A stretch of DNA of 64,000 bases. Source: Streptomyces violens (lineage in GTDB: Bacteria; Actinomycetota; Actinomycetes; Streptomycetales; Streptomycetaceae). A program made the position numbers and the translations under genes. Within the stretch, counting starts at the first letter, position 1. Every line of letters starts with the position of its first letter. This document shows positions 32,787-42,059 of the stretch, one piece after another. The DNA is taken from the NCBI RefSeq assembly GCF_000717745.1, contig NZ_JOBH01000006.1, forward strand, positions 1 to 64,000, in the 5' to 3' direction. A model generated the notes under the pieces. The model saw only the letters and a list, made by a program, of their open reading frames with translations. It was not told where the DNA came from and ran no database searches.

Positions 32787-32921
32787 ATCTTCACCTGGCG
32801 CCCCTACGAGCCGATGTGCGTCGGCCGGGAATTCGTCGTCTTCGACATGCCGGGGACCGGCAGAGTCGGCCTCTCGATCTGTTACGACGCCTGGTACCCG
32901 GAAGTCACCCGGCACCTCGCC
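32787..32921 (+). pseudogene. Nitrilase (carbon-nitrogen hydrolase) remnant
   Basis: The plus-strand frame encodes IFTWRPYEPMCVGREFVVFD then MPGTGRVGLSICYDAWYPEV and TRHLA. This is the centre of a nitrilase-superfamily protein, including the catalytic cysteine in SICYDAW. The N-terminal glutamate region and the C-terminal third are missing, so it cannot be functional. It was probably cut by the adjacent Tn3-type insertion. Confidence 0.75.
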
Positions 32922-32967
32922 GCCGATCTCGCCTACCTGCTCTGGCTCACCCGAGGCTTCCGGCGCC

Positions 32968-33945
32968 CTACTCCTGAACTGGCCACTGAGGACCAGCCCC
33001 GCCGGCCCCGTCCACCGCCGACGCGGACGAGCCGCTGGGCGGCTCGGCCGGGGCCTCCGTGATGTCCAGGAAGACATGGTCGGCCTGTGGCCAGGTGTGC
33101 TCGACCTCGCGCTTGATCCGTACGCACACCAGCTCCACGCGCTCGCTGTCCAGCCCCGGCGCGAGGTCGATCCGGGCCGCCAGCAGCCAGGACTCCTCCC
33201 CGAGCCGCATCGTGAGCAGCTCGGCCACGTTGTCCACCTCCGGCTGCCGGATCAGCAGCTCCCGGATGCTCTCCCGCAGCCCCGCGTCGACCGACTCACC
33301 GATCAGATGGTCGCGCGCCTCCTTGCCGAGCCGGTACGCCACGTACACCAGCAGCAGCCCGATCGCGAACGACGCCGATGCCTCCCACACCACCGCGCCC
33401 GTCAGCAGGTGCAGCACCATCCCGGCCGCCGCCAGCAGCACGCCGAGCACCGCGGCGCCGTCCTCCGCGAGGACCGTGCGCAGCGCCGGATCGCCGCCGC
33501 CGGCCTTCTGTACGCGTAGCTGGTACACCGCCCTGATCAGCGAACTTCCCTCGGCGAGGAGGGCCACGCCGAGCACGATCAGCCCCGCCGTATAGCCGCT
33601 CGGCGACTCCATCGAGCCTTCCCGCAGCGCGCTGATCCCCTGGAAGAAGGAGAAGCAGCCGCCCATCACGAAGATGCCGACCGCGGCCAGCAGCGCCCAG
33701 AAGTAACGCTCCATGCCGTACCCGAAGGGGTGGCGGCGGTCGGCGGGGCGGCGGCTGCGGCGCAGCGCGGCGAGCAGGAACAGCTCGTTCAGGCTGTCGG
33801 CGACTGAGTGCGCGGCCTCGGACAGCAGCGCGGGCGAGCCGGAGAGCAGACCGCCGACCGCCTTTGCGACCGCGATGACGAGATTGGCGGCGAGAGCCAC
33901 GACGACCGTCACCCGGGTCCGGCCGTCGGCTTTCTTTCGATTCAC
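32968..33945 (-). CDS. Cation diffusion facilitator (CDF) metal exporter
   Basis: The 325-residue protein has six membrane spans. The first half-site for metal lies in SEAAHSVADSLNELFLLAAL (HxxxD) and the second in TVLAEDGAAVLGVLLAAAGM. The loop after span III holds RRHPFGYGMERYFWALLAAV, a CDF family mark. A cytoplasmic ferredoxin-like domain (about residues 205-295) ends in DHVFLDITEAP. CDF proteins exchange Zn2+, Fe2+ or related ions for protons; the metal is not predictable here. The start is GTG 33945. Confidence 0.9.
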   Translation of the reverse strand: MNRKKADGRTRVTVVVALAANLVIAVAKAVGGLLSGSPALLSEAAHSVADSLNELFLLAALRRSRRPADRRHPFGYGMERYFWALLAAVGIFVMGGCFSFFQGISALREGSMESPSGYTAGLIVLGVALLAEGSSLIRAVYQLRVQKAGGGDPALRTVLAEDGAAVLGVLLAAAGMVLHLLTGAVVWEASASFAIGLLLVYVAYRLGKEARDHLIGESVDAGLRESIRELLIRQPEVDNVAELLTMRLGEESWLLAARIDLAPGLDSERVELVCVRIKREVEHTWPQADHVFLDITEAPAEPPSGSSASAVDGAGGAGPQWPVQE

Positions 33946-34090
33946 CGTGAATCACCGCCGCCATTCGGGGGACGCGGAGGTTCCGGGAGATCCACAATAC
34001 GCATCAACGGAGCGTGTACCCGGTTCGATGAAAGGGAACCACGGAAAACTGCGCACGAGATTCCGCAACCAGCCGAAAAGGTGAGTGACG

Positions 34091-35056
34091 ATGGTGGACG
34101 TCGGATACACGATGATGACCGAACAGGCCGGTCCGCGCGAACTGGTCGACCATGTGGTGATGGCCGAGCGCGCCGGTTTTGATTTCTCCGTCACCTCGGA
34201 CCATTACTTCCCGTGGCTGGCCTCGCAGGGCCATGCACCGTACGCCTGGAGCGTGCTCGGGGCAGCAGCACAGGCGACCTCCCGCATTCCGCTGATGACA
34301 TATGTGACGTGCCCGACGACCCGGTACCACCCCGCGATCGTGGCCCAGAAGGCGGCGACGATGCAGCTGCTCGCACAGGGCCGCTTCCGGCTCGGCCTCG
34401 GCTCGGGCGAGAACCTCAACGAGCACGTCGTCGGGCAGGGCTGGCCCACGGCGCCGGTGCGCCTGGAGAAGCTGGAGGAGGCCATTCAGATCATCCGGGC
34501 GCTGTTCTCCGGTGACGAGGTGACCTATCACGGCGAGCACTTCGACGTGGACCAGGCCGTGCTGTGGGACCTGCCCGAGGAGCCGCCGCAGATCGGCGTC
34601 GCGGTCTCCGGCGGGTACTCGTGCGCGATCGCCGGCCGGCTCGCCGACCTGGTCATCGCCACCGAGCCGAAGAGCGAGCTGCTGAAGGCGTTCGACAAGC
34701 ACGGCGGTACGGGGAAGCCGCGCGTCGGCCAGATCCCGGTCTCCTACGACCCGGACCGGGACGCGGCGATCGCCCGGGCGCACGACCAGTTCCGCTGGAT
34801 GGTCGGCGGCTGGCCGGTCAATGCCGAACTCCCCGGCCCGTCCGGCTTCAGCGGCGCCACCCAGTACGTACGCAAGGAGGACATCGCGCAGGCATTCCCG
34901 TGCGGCGACGACGTCGATACGTACGTGGAGGCGGTGAAGGCATACGCGGACGCCGGCTTCACGGAGGTCGCCCTCGTCCAGATCGGCGGCGACCAGCAGG
35001 AACCCTTCATCGAGTGGGCCCAGAAGAATCTGCTGCACGAGCTCCGTGCGTTGTGA
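34091..35056 (+). CDS. LLM-class F420-dependent oxidoreductase (TIGR03557-like)
   Basis: The 321-residue TIM-barrel protein has the F420-dependent glucose-6-phosphate-dehydrogenase-like pattern: FDFSVTSDHYFPWLASQGHA, MTYVTCPTTRYHPAIVAQKA, and LGLGSGENLNEHVVGQGWP, which binds the F420 phosphate. The C-terminal region ends in TEVALVQIGGDQQEPFIEWA. It probably reduces or oxidises a substrate with coenzyme F420. I prefer ATG 34091; a GTG six bases earlier is in frame. It is divergent from the CDF transporter gene. Confidence 0.87.
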   Translation: MVDVGYTMMTEQAGPRELVDHVVMAERAGFDFSVTSDHYFPWLASQGHAPYAWSVLGAAAQATSRIPLMTYVTCPTTRYHPAIVAQKAATMQLLAQGRFRLGLGSGENLNEHVVGQGWPTAPVRLEKLEEAIQIIRALFSGDEVTYHGEHFDVDQAVLWDLPEEPPQIGVAVSGGYSCAIAGRLADLVIATEPKSELLKAFDKHGGTGKPRVGQIPVSYDPDRDAAIARAHDQFRWMVGGWPVNAELPGPSGFSGATQYVRKEDIAQAFPCGDDVDTYVEAVKAYADAGFTEVALVQIGGDQQEPFIEWAQKNLLHELRAL

Positions 35057-35078
35057 GCCCCCAGCTCCAGGGTCAGCT

Positions 35079-36107
35079 CTATGGTCGCTCTGCCGGGACC
35101 GGTTGAAGAGCGGGCCAGCGAGCCAGCATGCGGTGGCGCATCGCGGCGCTGAGGCTGCCCAGGCCGCTGAGAGAGGCGTGGTCGGCCGTCATCCGGGCGA
35201 CGACTCCGAGCCGGTGGACGAGCCGTTGCCGGGCGGTCGCGGTGCCCCACTTCCAGTCCCGGTGCGGAATCCGGGCCAGGTGATCCGTGCTGTCGCGGTG
35301 TGCTCGCTGCACCAGCGCGTCACCGCGCAGCAGCCAGCCGGCGCACGCGTCGGCGAGCCCGTCCTCGGCTTCGGAGCCGGTCAGGGTGCGCCACTCCGTC
35401 CGGTATGCACTCTCCGCCCGTTCCAGCAGCGGCTCCGCAGCCGAAGTCACACACCAGCAGGTCGGAAAGCCGATGCGCAGATAGGCGAGCTCCATCAGAC
35501 CGCTGCCCAGTGACGCCTGCTCGAAGTCGATGAAGCGGAGTCCCGTGGGGGTGTGGAGATCGTTGCCGGGACAGGGATCGCCGTGGAGCAACGCATGTCC
35601 GGGTGCCTGGGCGAGCCGGTGCACGAGGTCGTCGAGTTCGCCGGGCACGCCGGGCGGGATCGGTACCTCCAGAGCCCCGGCCAGCCGCAGGAAGGACTCG
35701 ATATCGGCCCGGCTCGGGCCCTGCCACCGGGGGAGCGCACCGGCGTCCTCCGGGCGGGCGGTGGCATGCAGTCGTGCCAGCGCGGTCGCGTAGTCGACGA
35801 TCCAGTCGCCGGCCGGGCGCCGGTGCTCCAGATGCTCCAGTACCAACACCCGCTCGCCGGGATCGGTGGCCAGCAGCGCGGGTACCACGGGAGTTTCCGC
35901 TCGGGCGGCGAGCCGCAGGGCTGCCACCTCACGGGCGTACCGCTCGTCGGCGCCCGGGCCGTCGACGAGCTGCTTCACCACCGCCGTTGTGTCCGGCAGC
36001 TCGACGCGCCACACGCGCGAGCGGGGGCTGCTGCTCAGCTTGCGGGAGCGCCCGGGCGATCCCAGCTCGGCCCGTAACTCGTCCCCGAACGGCAGTCGTG
36101 ACCACAT
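35079..36107 (-). CDS. Aminoglycoside-phosphotransferase-fold kinase (APH family)
   Basis: The 342-residue protein has an N-lobe with ATP-binding lysine in TAVVKQLVDG, a hinge VLVLEHLEHRRP, catalytic loop ALLHGDPCPGND (Asp and Asn) and metal motif LRFIDFEQASLG. These define the APH/choline-kinase superfamily. Family members phosphorylate aminoglycosides, small alcohols or sugars; resistance cannot be inferred from sequence alone. Long HxDxxxxN spacing and the two cysteines in FPTCWCV are unremarkable. It lies just after the formate dehydrogenase operon in the same direction but starts five bases before its end, so read-through is possible. Confidence 0.85.
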   Translation of the reverse strand: MWSRLPFGDELRAELGSPGRSRKLSSSPRSRVWRVELPDTTAVVKQLVDGPGADERYAREVAALRLAARAETPVVPALLATDPGERVLVLEHLEHRRPAGDWIVDYATALARLHATARPEDAGALPRWQGPSRADIESFLRLAGALEVPIPPGVPGELDDLVHRLAQAPGHALLHGDPCPGNDLHTPTGLRFIDFEQASLGSGLMELAYLRIGFPTCWCVTSAAEPLLERAESAYRTEWRTLTGSEAEDGLADACAGWLLRGDALVQRAHRDSTDHLARIPHRDWKWGTATARQRLVHRLGVVARMTADHASLSGLGSLSAAMRHRMLARWPALQPVPAERP

Positions 36108-36111
36108 GGGC

Positions 36112-37053
36112 TCATTCTTGCCCCCTCCGCTGCGGTTCCACCGTGTACTTCGGGTCTTCCGCCGAGGCGAGGCCGGCGTGGAAGACGCCGAAGCGGGTGA
36201 GGGCCGAGCCGGTCAGGAGGGCGAGGCCGCCTGCCACCGCTGCCGGGCGGCTGCGGCGGCCCAGCAGGCCGGCGGTCGCGGCGCCCGCCACGGTGAGCGC
36301 CTGGGCGCAGCGCAGCAGCTTGCCGGCCCGGCCCGAGCGGTAGGTCTCGGCGACCATGCCGAGCCGCCGCTCGGCCGCGGTTACGGCCGCCTTGTCGGCC
36401 GCGGCGGCCAGCAGCGCGGCGTATCGCGCGGGCGCGTTCTCGCTGGTCGGGGACGTCACCAGGGCCATGCCCGAGGCAGCCGCCGTTGCCGAGGCGGCGA
36501 AGAGGTACGGCAGTTCGCGATGGGCGCCGTGCCAGGCGGGCACCGCCGTGTCCGCGGCGAGTACCGCCGTGTACGTCGCGACGGCCGGGCCGAGCAGCGC
36601 GGCGGCCCCGGTCGCGGCGGCGCCCGCCCGCGGCAGCCACCCGGTCACCGCGCTCGCGGCCGCCGCGCCCGCCAGCGGCCCGTACCCCGCCAGCAGCCAC
36701 GAGCCGACACTCATCGGTGAGGTCGGCTTGCACACCCGCAGCATGTTGAGGAAGCGGTCGGGCCGGCCCAGGTCGTTGATGAGGGCCGCGGTCGAGAGGG
36801 AGACCGCCGCCAGGGACGAGACCTTCAGCGTCTTCGCCATCGTGCGGCGGCCGGTGAGCTGGGCGCCCGCGGCCAGTACGGAACCGGCGCCGGCCAGGCC
36901 GCCCGTGAAGAAGTACCCGGCGATGTCCCGGTCCTTCCAGGCCGGAGCCTTGATGACGGGCCGTCCGTAGTACGAGTCGAACTCGGCGCGGGGAACCATC
37001 AGTTCCTCGCCCTTGCGCCGCCGCTCGCCCTTCCGGGTCGGGGTGCCGGTCAT
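36112..37053 (-). CDS. Formate dehydrogenase-associated NrfD-type membrane subunit
   Basis: The 313-residue protein has a cytoplasmic N-terminus (RAEFDSYYGRPVIKAPAWKD) and about eight hydrophobic spans starting YFFTGGLAGAGSVLAAGAQL. LINDLGRPDRFLNMLRVCKP matches NrfD/PsrC quinone-reactive subunits. It would anchor the formate dehydrogenase catalytic pair and pass electrons to menaquinone. The ATG overlaps the upstream iron-sulphur subunit stop (ATGA). Confidence 0.88.
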   Translation of the reverse strand: MTGTPTRKGERRRKGEELMVPRAEFDSYYGRPVIKAPAWKDRDIAGYFFTGGLAGAGSVLAAGAQLTGRRTMAKTLKVSSLAAVSLSTAALINDLGRPDRFLNMLRVCKPTSPMSVGSWLLAGYGPLAGAAAASAVTGWLPRAGAAATGAAALLGPAVATYTAVLAADTAVPAWHGAHRELPYLFAASATAAASGMALVTSPTSENAPARYAALLAAAADKAAVTAAERRLGMVAETYRSGRAGKLLRCAQALTVAGAATAGLLGRRSRPAAVAGGLALLTGSALTRFGVFHAGLASAEDPKYTVEPQRRGQE

Positions 37054-37955
37054 CGCCGTCCCTTCCGTCCGAGAATCGCGGGCAGCACGAAGGAGGCCGC
37101 GGCACCGGCCGCCAGGGACAGGGCCGCCGCGCCCGCGTGTTTCCACATCGCCGGGAGGTCGCGCGTGGTGACCACTGGGTCCGGCGGCAGCCCGTACACC
37201 TCCGGCTCGTCCAGCAGGAGGAAGAACGCGCCGTCGCCGCCGACGCCGTCCTCCGGGTCGTGCCCGTAGAGCCGGGCGCCGGGCACGCCCGCCTCTTGGA
37301 GCTGGTCGACGCGCAGCGCGGCCCGCTCGCGCAGCTCGTCCAGTGGGCCGAACTGGATCGAGTCGGTGGGGCACGCCTTGGCGCAGGCGGGTTCCTGGCC
37401 TGCACCGAGCCGGTCGTAGCACATCGTGCACTTGAAGGCCCGGCCGTCGTCCGCGCGTTGTTCGATGACGCCGTACGGGCAGGCCGGTACGCAGTAGCCG
37501 CAGCCGTTGCAGATGTCCTCCTGGACGACGACCGTGCCGTACTCGGTGCGGAAGAGGGAGCCGGTGGGGCAGACGTCCAGGCAGGCCGCGTGCGTGCAGT
37601 GTTTGCAGACGTCGGAGGACATCAGCCAGCGCATGTCCCCGGCGGGCTGTGACTCATCCGGTACCTCCTCCGGTACCTCGTGCGGCCCCGACTGTTCGAT
37701 GAAGGCGACATGCCGCCACGTCGAGGCGCCCAGACCCTGGGTGTTGTCGTACGACATGCCGGTGAGGGACAGACCGTCCTCGGGGATCGCGTTCCACTCC
37801 TTGCACGCCACCTCGCACGCCTTGCAGCCGATGCAGACGGAGGTGTCGGTGAAGAAGCCGACGCGTTCGGGCGGGTCCGGGTGGCCCGCGTCCCCGGCCG
37901 GGTCCCGTTCCGGGCCGCTGAAGAGGCTGCCGGTCTCGAAGAAGACGCCGGTCAT
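37050..37955 (-). CDS. Formate dehydrogenase iron-sulphur subunit (4Fe-4S ferredoxin type)
   Basis: The 301-residue protein has four cysteine groups for [4Fe-4S] clusters: CIGCKACEVAC (about 41-51), CKHCTHAACLDVCPTGS, CNGCGYCVPACPYG and CTMCYD with later CAKACPT. This is the FdnH/HycB pattern of electron-transfer subunits. The C-terminal hydrophobic stretch AAALSLAAGAAASFVLPAIL may act as a membrane anchor. Its ATG overlaps the stop of the catalytic subunit gene (ATGA). Confidence 0.92.
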   Translation of the reverse strand: MTGVFFETGSLFSGPERDPAGDAGHPDPPERVGFFTDTSVCIGCKACEVACKEWNAIPEDGLSLTGMSYDNTQGLGASTWRHVAFIEQSGPHEVPEEVPDESQPAGDMRWLMSSDVCKHCTHAACLDVCPTGSLFRTEYGTVVVQEDICNGCGYCVPACPYGVIEQRADDGRAFKCTMCYDRLGAGQEPACAKACPTDSIQFGPLDELRERAALRVDQLQEAGVPGARLYGHDPEDGVGGDGAFFLLLDEPEVYGLPPDPVVTTRDLPAMWKHAGAAALSLAAGAAASFVLPAILGRKGRR

Positions 37956-40900
37956 GACGGCTGCTCGCTTCCCGTGAGCTCGGTGATGCCGGCGCGCCGC
38001 CGGTAGTCGGCGACCAGCCGGGGCAGGTCGGGGCCGCGCGGCCGGCGGCCCGGCCGGATGTCGGCGGTCAGCGCCTTGTCCTCCTGGATGTGCGCGTTGG
38101 GATCCAGCGCGATGGCCACCAGCTCGTTGGCCGCGTCGCCGGTGACCGTGCCGTTGGGGCCCCAGTGGAACGGCAGGCCGATCTGATGCACCGTCCGGCC
38201 CTGTACCGTCAGCGGCTTCATCCGCTCCGTCACCAGCACCCGCGCCTCGATCGCGTTGCGGGCCGTGATGACCGTCGCCCAGCCGGTGTGCGTGAGGCCC
38301 CGCTCGGCCGCGAGCTGCGGGGAGACCTCGCAGAAGAACTCCGGCTGGAGCTCGGAGAGGTACGGCGACCAGCGGCTCATGCCGCCCGCGGTGAAGTGCT
38401 CGGTGAGCCGGTAGGTGGTGACCACGTACGGATAGGTGTCGGCGCCGGGTTCGTCGCCGCTGGGGTGGTAGCGGTTGCCGGGGCGGGAGTGGGTCTGCCG
38501 TGCGGGGGAGCGGGAGTGGGACGGGTACAGGGCGTTGGTGAACGGGGAGTCCTGCGGCTCGTAGTGCGTGGGCAGCGGCCCGTCCAGCAGCCCGGCGGGC
38601 GCGAACAGCCAGCCCTTGCCGTCGGCCTGCATGATGAACGGGTCGTCGCCGCGCAGCGCGTCCGGGCCCTCGGCCCCGTCCGGCGGCACGTACCCGGGCT
38701 CCTTGTCCGGTACAAAATCCGGCACGTCGCGCCCGGTCCACTTGCCTTCCTCGGCGTCCCACCAGACGTACGCCTTGCGGTCGCTCCACGGGGTGCCGTC
38801 GGGCCGGGCCGAGGCGCGGTTGTAGAGGATGCGGCGGTTGGCGGGCCAGGCCCAGGCCCACTCGGCGGCCACCCAGTCCTGTTCCGTGTGCGGCTTGCGG
38901 CGATCGGCCTGGTTCACGCCGTCCGCGTACACCCCGCAGTAGATCCAGCAGCCGCAGCTCGTCGAGCCGTCGTCCTTGAGCTGGGTGTACGCGGAGAGCG
39001 GCGCGCCGTCCGGGCCGCGGCCGTTGATCTCGGCCAGCACGGCGTCGGCGACCGGCTCGTCCAGTTCGCCCTGTACGGGATAGTCCCAGGCCAGGTCCTG
39101 GATCGCGCGGTCCATCGGGTCGGTGGAGGCGGCCAGCTTCTCTTTGATGCGGCGGCCGAGGTGGTACATGAACCACAGGTCGCTGCGCGCGTCACCCTCG
39201 GGCTCGACCGCGGCATGGTGCCACTGGAGCCAGCGGTTGGTGTTGGTGAAGGAGCCGGACTTCTCGGTGTGCGAGGCGGCGGGGAGGAAGAACACCTCCG
39301 TACCGATGTCCTCGGTGCGCAGCTCGCCGGACTCGATCTCCGGGCCGTCCTGCCACCAGGTGGCCGATTCGATGAGGGAGAAGTCGCGGACCACCAGCCA
39401 GTCGAGGTTGGCCATGCCGAGCCGCTGCAGGCGGGTGTTGGCGGAGCCGACGGCCGGGTTCTCGCCCATCAGGAAGTAGCCCTTGCAGGCGCCGTCGAGC
39501 TGGGCGAGGACGATTTCGTACGCGCCGTGCGAGCCGGTCAGCCGCGGCAGATGGTCGAAGCAGAAGTCGTTCTCCGGCTGTGCCGCGTCGCCGTAATAGC
39601 ACTTCAGCAGGGAGACGAGGTAAGCCCGCATATTGCTCCAGAATCCCTTGTCCGTACGGCTCGCCGTGACGAACGTGTCGAGATCCTCGTGCGCGTGGGC
39701 GTGCGGCATCGGCAGATATCCGGGCAGCAGATTGAAGAGCGTGGGAATGTCGCTGGAGCCCTGGATGGAGGCGTGGCCGCGCAGTGCCTGAATTCCGCCG
39801 CCGGGCCGTCCGATGTTGCCCAGCAGCAATTGCAGGACGCTCGCCGCGCGAATGTACTGTGAGCCGACCGTGTGCTGCGTCCAGCCCACCGCGTACACGA
39901 AGGCGCTGGTGCGTTCCGGGCCGGAATTCTCGGTGAGCGCTTCGCAGACGCGCAGGAACGTCTCGCGCGGCACGCCGCAGATCTCCGCGACCATGTCGGG
40001 GGTGTAGCGCGCGTAGTGGCGCTTGAGGAGCTGGAAGACGCAGCGCGGGTGTTGCAGCGTCGGGTCCTGCTCCGCGCGGGACTCGGCCTGCGGGCCGCCC
40101 GAGCCGTGGGTCTCGGCGTGCCCCGCCGCGTGGAGATGCCGCCCGGTCTCCGGGTCCTTCTGCAGCCGCTGGTCGTGCCGCTGCTCCACGTCGCCCGAGG
40201 GCGCCTGCACATCCGCGCCCTCGTACTGCCAGGTCTCCGCGTCGTAGCGGTGCTTCTCCTCGTCCAGGCCCGAGAAGATCCCGTCCAGGTCCTCGGTGTC
40301 CCGGAAGTCCTCGCCGACCAGGGTGGCGGCGTTGGTGTACGCCAGGACGTAGTCGCGGAACTCCTTGCCCTCGGTCAGTACGTGGTTGATGATCCCGCCG
40401 AGGAACGCGATGTCCGTGCCGGCCCGCAGTGGTACGTGCAGGTCGGCCAGGGCGCTGGTGCGTGTGAAACGCGGGTCGACATGGATGACCGTCGCGCCGC
40501 GGGCCTTGGCCTCCATGACCCACTGGAAGCCGACCGGGTGCGCCTCGGCGAAGTTGGAGCCCTCGATGACGATGCAGTCGGCGTGCTGGAGGTCCTGCAT
40601 GAAGGTGGTCGCGCCGCCGCGCCCGAAGGACGTGCCGAGCCCGGCGACCGTGGAGCTGTGGCAGACCCGTGCCTGGTTCTCCACCTGGACCACGCCGAGC
40701 CCGGTCAGCAACTTCTTGATCAGGTAGTTCTCTTCGTTGTCCAGCGTCGCGCCGCCGAGGCTCGCGATCCCGAGGGTGCGGGCCACGTGCGCGCCGTCGA
40801 CCTCCCACTCCCAGGTCTCGCGGCGGGTCTCGATGACCCGGTCGGCGATCATGTCCATGGCGGTGTCGAGGTCGAGCGGCTCCCAGTCGGTGCCGTGCGG

Positions 40901-41227
40901 ACGCCGGTACAGCACCTGGTGGCGGCGCGCGTCACCGGTCGTGAGCTGGAGTGTCGCGGACCCCTTGGGACACAGCCGGCCCCGGCTGATGGGGGAGTCG
41001 GGGTCGCCCTCGATCTGGACGACGCGCTCGTCCTTGACGTACACCTGCTGGCCGCAGCCGACCGCGCAGTACGGACAGACCGACTGCACCACCCGGTCGG
41101 CGGTGTCCGTACGCGGGCGCAGCTCCTCGGTGTACGGGGACATCGCGGCGCGTCCGCGGCCGAGCGGGTCCTTGCCGGTGAGCTGCCGGTACACGGGCCA
41201 GTCGCGGAGCAGCCGCTGTACGCCCAT
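37952..41227 (-). CDS. Formate dehydrogenase catalytic (alpha) subunit, molybdopterin type, Cys active site
   Basis: The 1091-residue protein has an N-terminal [4Fe-4S] motif (C51-x2-C54-x3-C58, C86) and a molybdopterin domain. The active-site position, selenocysteine in E. coli FdnG, is Cys189 in ENQARVCHSSTVAGLG, so no SECIS is needed. GSNFAEAHPVGFQWVMEAKA and the C-terminal dinucleotide-binding domain (TYRLTEHFTAGGMSRW onward) match the FdnG class. There is no Tat signal, so the active site would face the cytosol unless carried by a partner. A hydrophilic insert near residues 340-390 is rich in His, Gln, Glu and Arg. GGGAGGA lies five bases before ATG 41227. Confidence 0.93.
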   Translation of the reverse strand: MGVQRLLRDWPVYRQLTGKDPLGRGRAAMSPYTEELRPRTDTADRVVQSVCPYCAVGCGQQVYVKDERVVQIEGDPDSPISRGRLCPKGSATLQLTTGDARRHQVLYRRPHGTDWEPLDLDTAMDMIADRVIETRRETWEWEVDGAHVARTLGIASLGGATLDNEENYLIKKLLTGLGVVQVENQARVCHSSTVAGLGTSFGRGGATTFMQDLQHADCIVIEGSNFAEAHPVGFQWVMEAKARGATVIHVDPRFTRTSALADLHVPLRAGTDIAFLGGIINHVLTEGKEFRDYVLAYTNAATLVGEDFRDTEDLDGIFSGLDEEKHRYDAETWQYEGADVQAPSGDVEQRHDQRLQKDPETGRHLHAAGHAETHGSGGPQAESRAEQDPTLQHPRCVFQLLKRHYARYTPDMVAEICGVPRETFLRVCEALTENSGPERTSAFVYAVGWTQHTVGSQYIRAASVLQLLLGNIGRPGGGIQALRGHASIQGSSDIPTLFNLLPGYLPMPHAHAHEDLDTFVTASRTDKGFWSNMRAYLVSLLKCYYGDAAQPENDFCFDHLPRLTGSHGAYEIVLAQLDGACKGYFLMGENPAVGSANTRLQRLGMANLDWLVVRDFSLIESATWWQDGPEIESGELRTEDIGTEVFFLPAASHTEKSGSFTNTNRWLQWHHAAVEPEGDARSDLWFMYHLGRRIKEKLAASTDPMDRAIQDLAWDYPVQGELDEPVADAVLAEINGRGPDGAPLSAYTQLKDDGSTSCGCWIYCGVYADGVNQADRRKPHTEQDWVAAEWAWAWPANRRILYNRASARPDGTPWSDRKAYVWWDAEEGKWTGRDVPDFVPDKEPGYVPPDGAEGPDALRGDDPFIMQADGKGWLFAPAGLLDGPLPTHYEPQDSPFTNALYPSHSRSPARQTHSRPGNRYHPSGDEPGADTYPYVVTTYRLTEHFTAGGMSRWSPYLSELQPEFFCEVSPQLAAERGLTHTGWATVITARNAIEARVLVTERMKPLTVQGRTVHQIGLPFHWGPNGTVTGDAANELVAIALDPNAHIQEDKALTADIRPGRRPRGPDLPRLVADYRRRAGITELTGSEQPS

Positions 41228-41418
41228 GGGTCCTCCCGCCGTCGGCGCCCGGTGCCCGGGGCCGTGATGAGTGCCTCCAGGGTTGCCCCTGATGCGGCCG
41301 GGTGCCCGGCGACAGGCCGCTCACACCCGCCAATCGGGCGAGCGGCCGCGGCCCGGCGCACGGCGTCCGCCCGGCGCGGCCCCGAGGTGAGAACCGCGCG
41401 CCCGCGGTGAACCCTGGG

Positions 41419-41433
41419 GGTGTGAGTCACACC
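41419..41433. promoter_or_regulatory. Perfect odd-length palindrome at the hydrolase start codon
   Basis: GGTGTGAGTCACACC has seven-base arms around a central G and covers the GTG start at 41422. It lies between the formate dehydrogenase operon and the divergent isochorismatase-type gene. It could be an operator, but it also encodes the first residues of the protein. Confidence 0.35.
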
Positions 41434-41979
41434 GCCCTCATCGTCATCGACATGATCAACACCTACGACCACGAGGACGCCGACCTGCTGCTGCCCTCGG
41501 TACGCAAGGCGCTGCCCGCCGTCGTTCGGCTCATCGAACGGGCGCGCGAGGACGGCGTGCCGGTGATCTACGCCAACGACAACTTCGGCGAGTGGCGCTC
41601 GCACCACGGCGAGATCCTGCAGACCGCGCTCGCCGGGCCGCACGCGGAACTGGTGGACCCGATCCGCCCCGACGATTCCTCGCTCTTCATCGTCAAGGCC
41701 CGGCACTCGATCTTCTACGAGACGCCGCTGGCCTACCTGCTGTCCCAGCTCGGCATCGACCACGTCGTGCTGTGCGGCCAGGTCACCGAGCAGTGCGTGA
41801 TGTACTCCGCGCTGGACGCGCACATCCGGCACCTGAAGGTCACCGTCCCGGACGACGCCGTCGCCCCCATCCATCCCGACCTCGCCGAAGCGGCGCTGCG
41901 CATGATGGAACGGAACATGAACACCCGCATCTGTACGGTCGCGACGCTGGACTGGGACGCGGCCGCGCGGCGTGATTGA
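41422..41979 (+). CDS. Isochorismatase-family cysteine hydrolase
   Basis: The 185-residue protein has the family triad: Asp in ALIVIDMINTYD, Lys in IVKARHSIFYET, and Cys in GQVTEQCVMYSALDA. Single-domain members of this length hydrolyse amides such as nicotinamide, ureidoacrylate or N-carbamoyl compounds. GTG 41422 is preferred; a GTG at 41407 is in frame. It is divergent from the formate dehydrogenase operon. Confidence 0.87.
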   Translation: MSHTALIVIDMINTYDHEDADLLLPSVRKALPAVVRLIERAREDGVPVIYANDNFGEWRSHHGEILQTALAGPHAELVDPIRPDDSSLFIVKARHSIFYETPLAYLLSQLGIDHVVLCGQVTEQCVMYSALDAHIRHLKVTVPDDAVAPIHPDLAEAALRMMERNMNTRICTVATLDWDAAARRD

Positions 41980-42059
41980 CGGCTGCCGTGCCGGGCACTC
42001 GGGTGGCGCAAAGGAAGCCGAGCGGAACGCGAGACGTGTTCCGCGTACGAGAGGAGCGC

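Noticed and set aside
35079..36107. Calling the APH-fold protein an aminoglycoside resistance enzyme
   Set aside because: The kinase motifs are shared by many metabolic kinases; nothing specific to resistance is visible.
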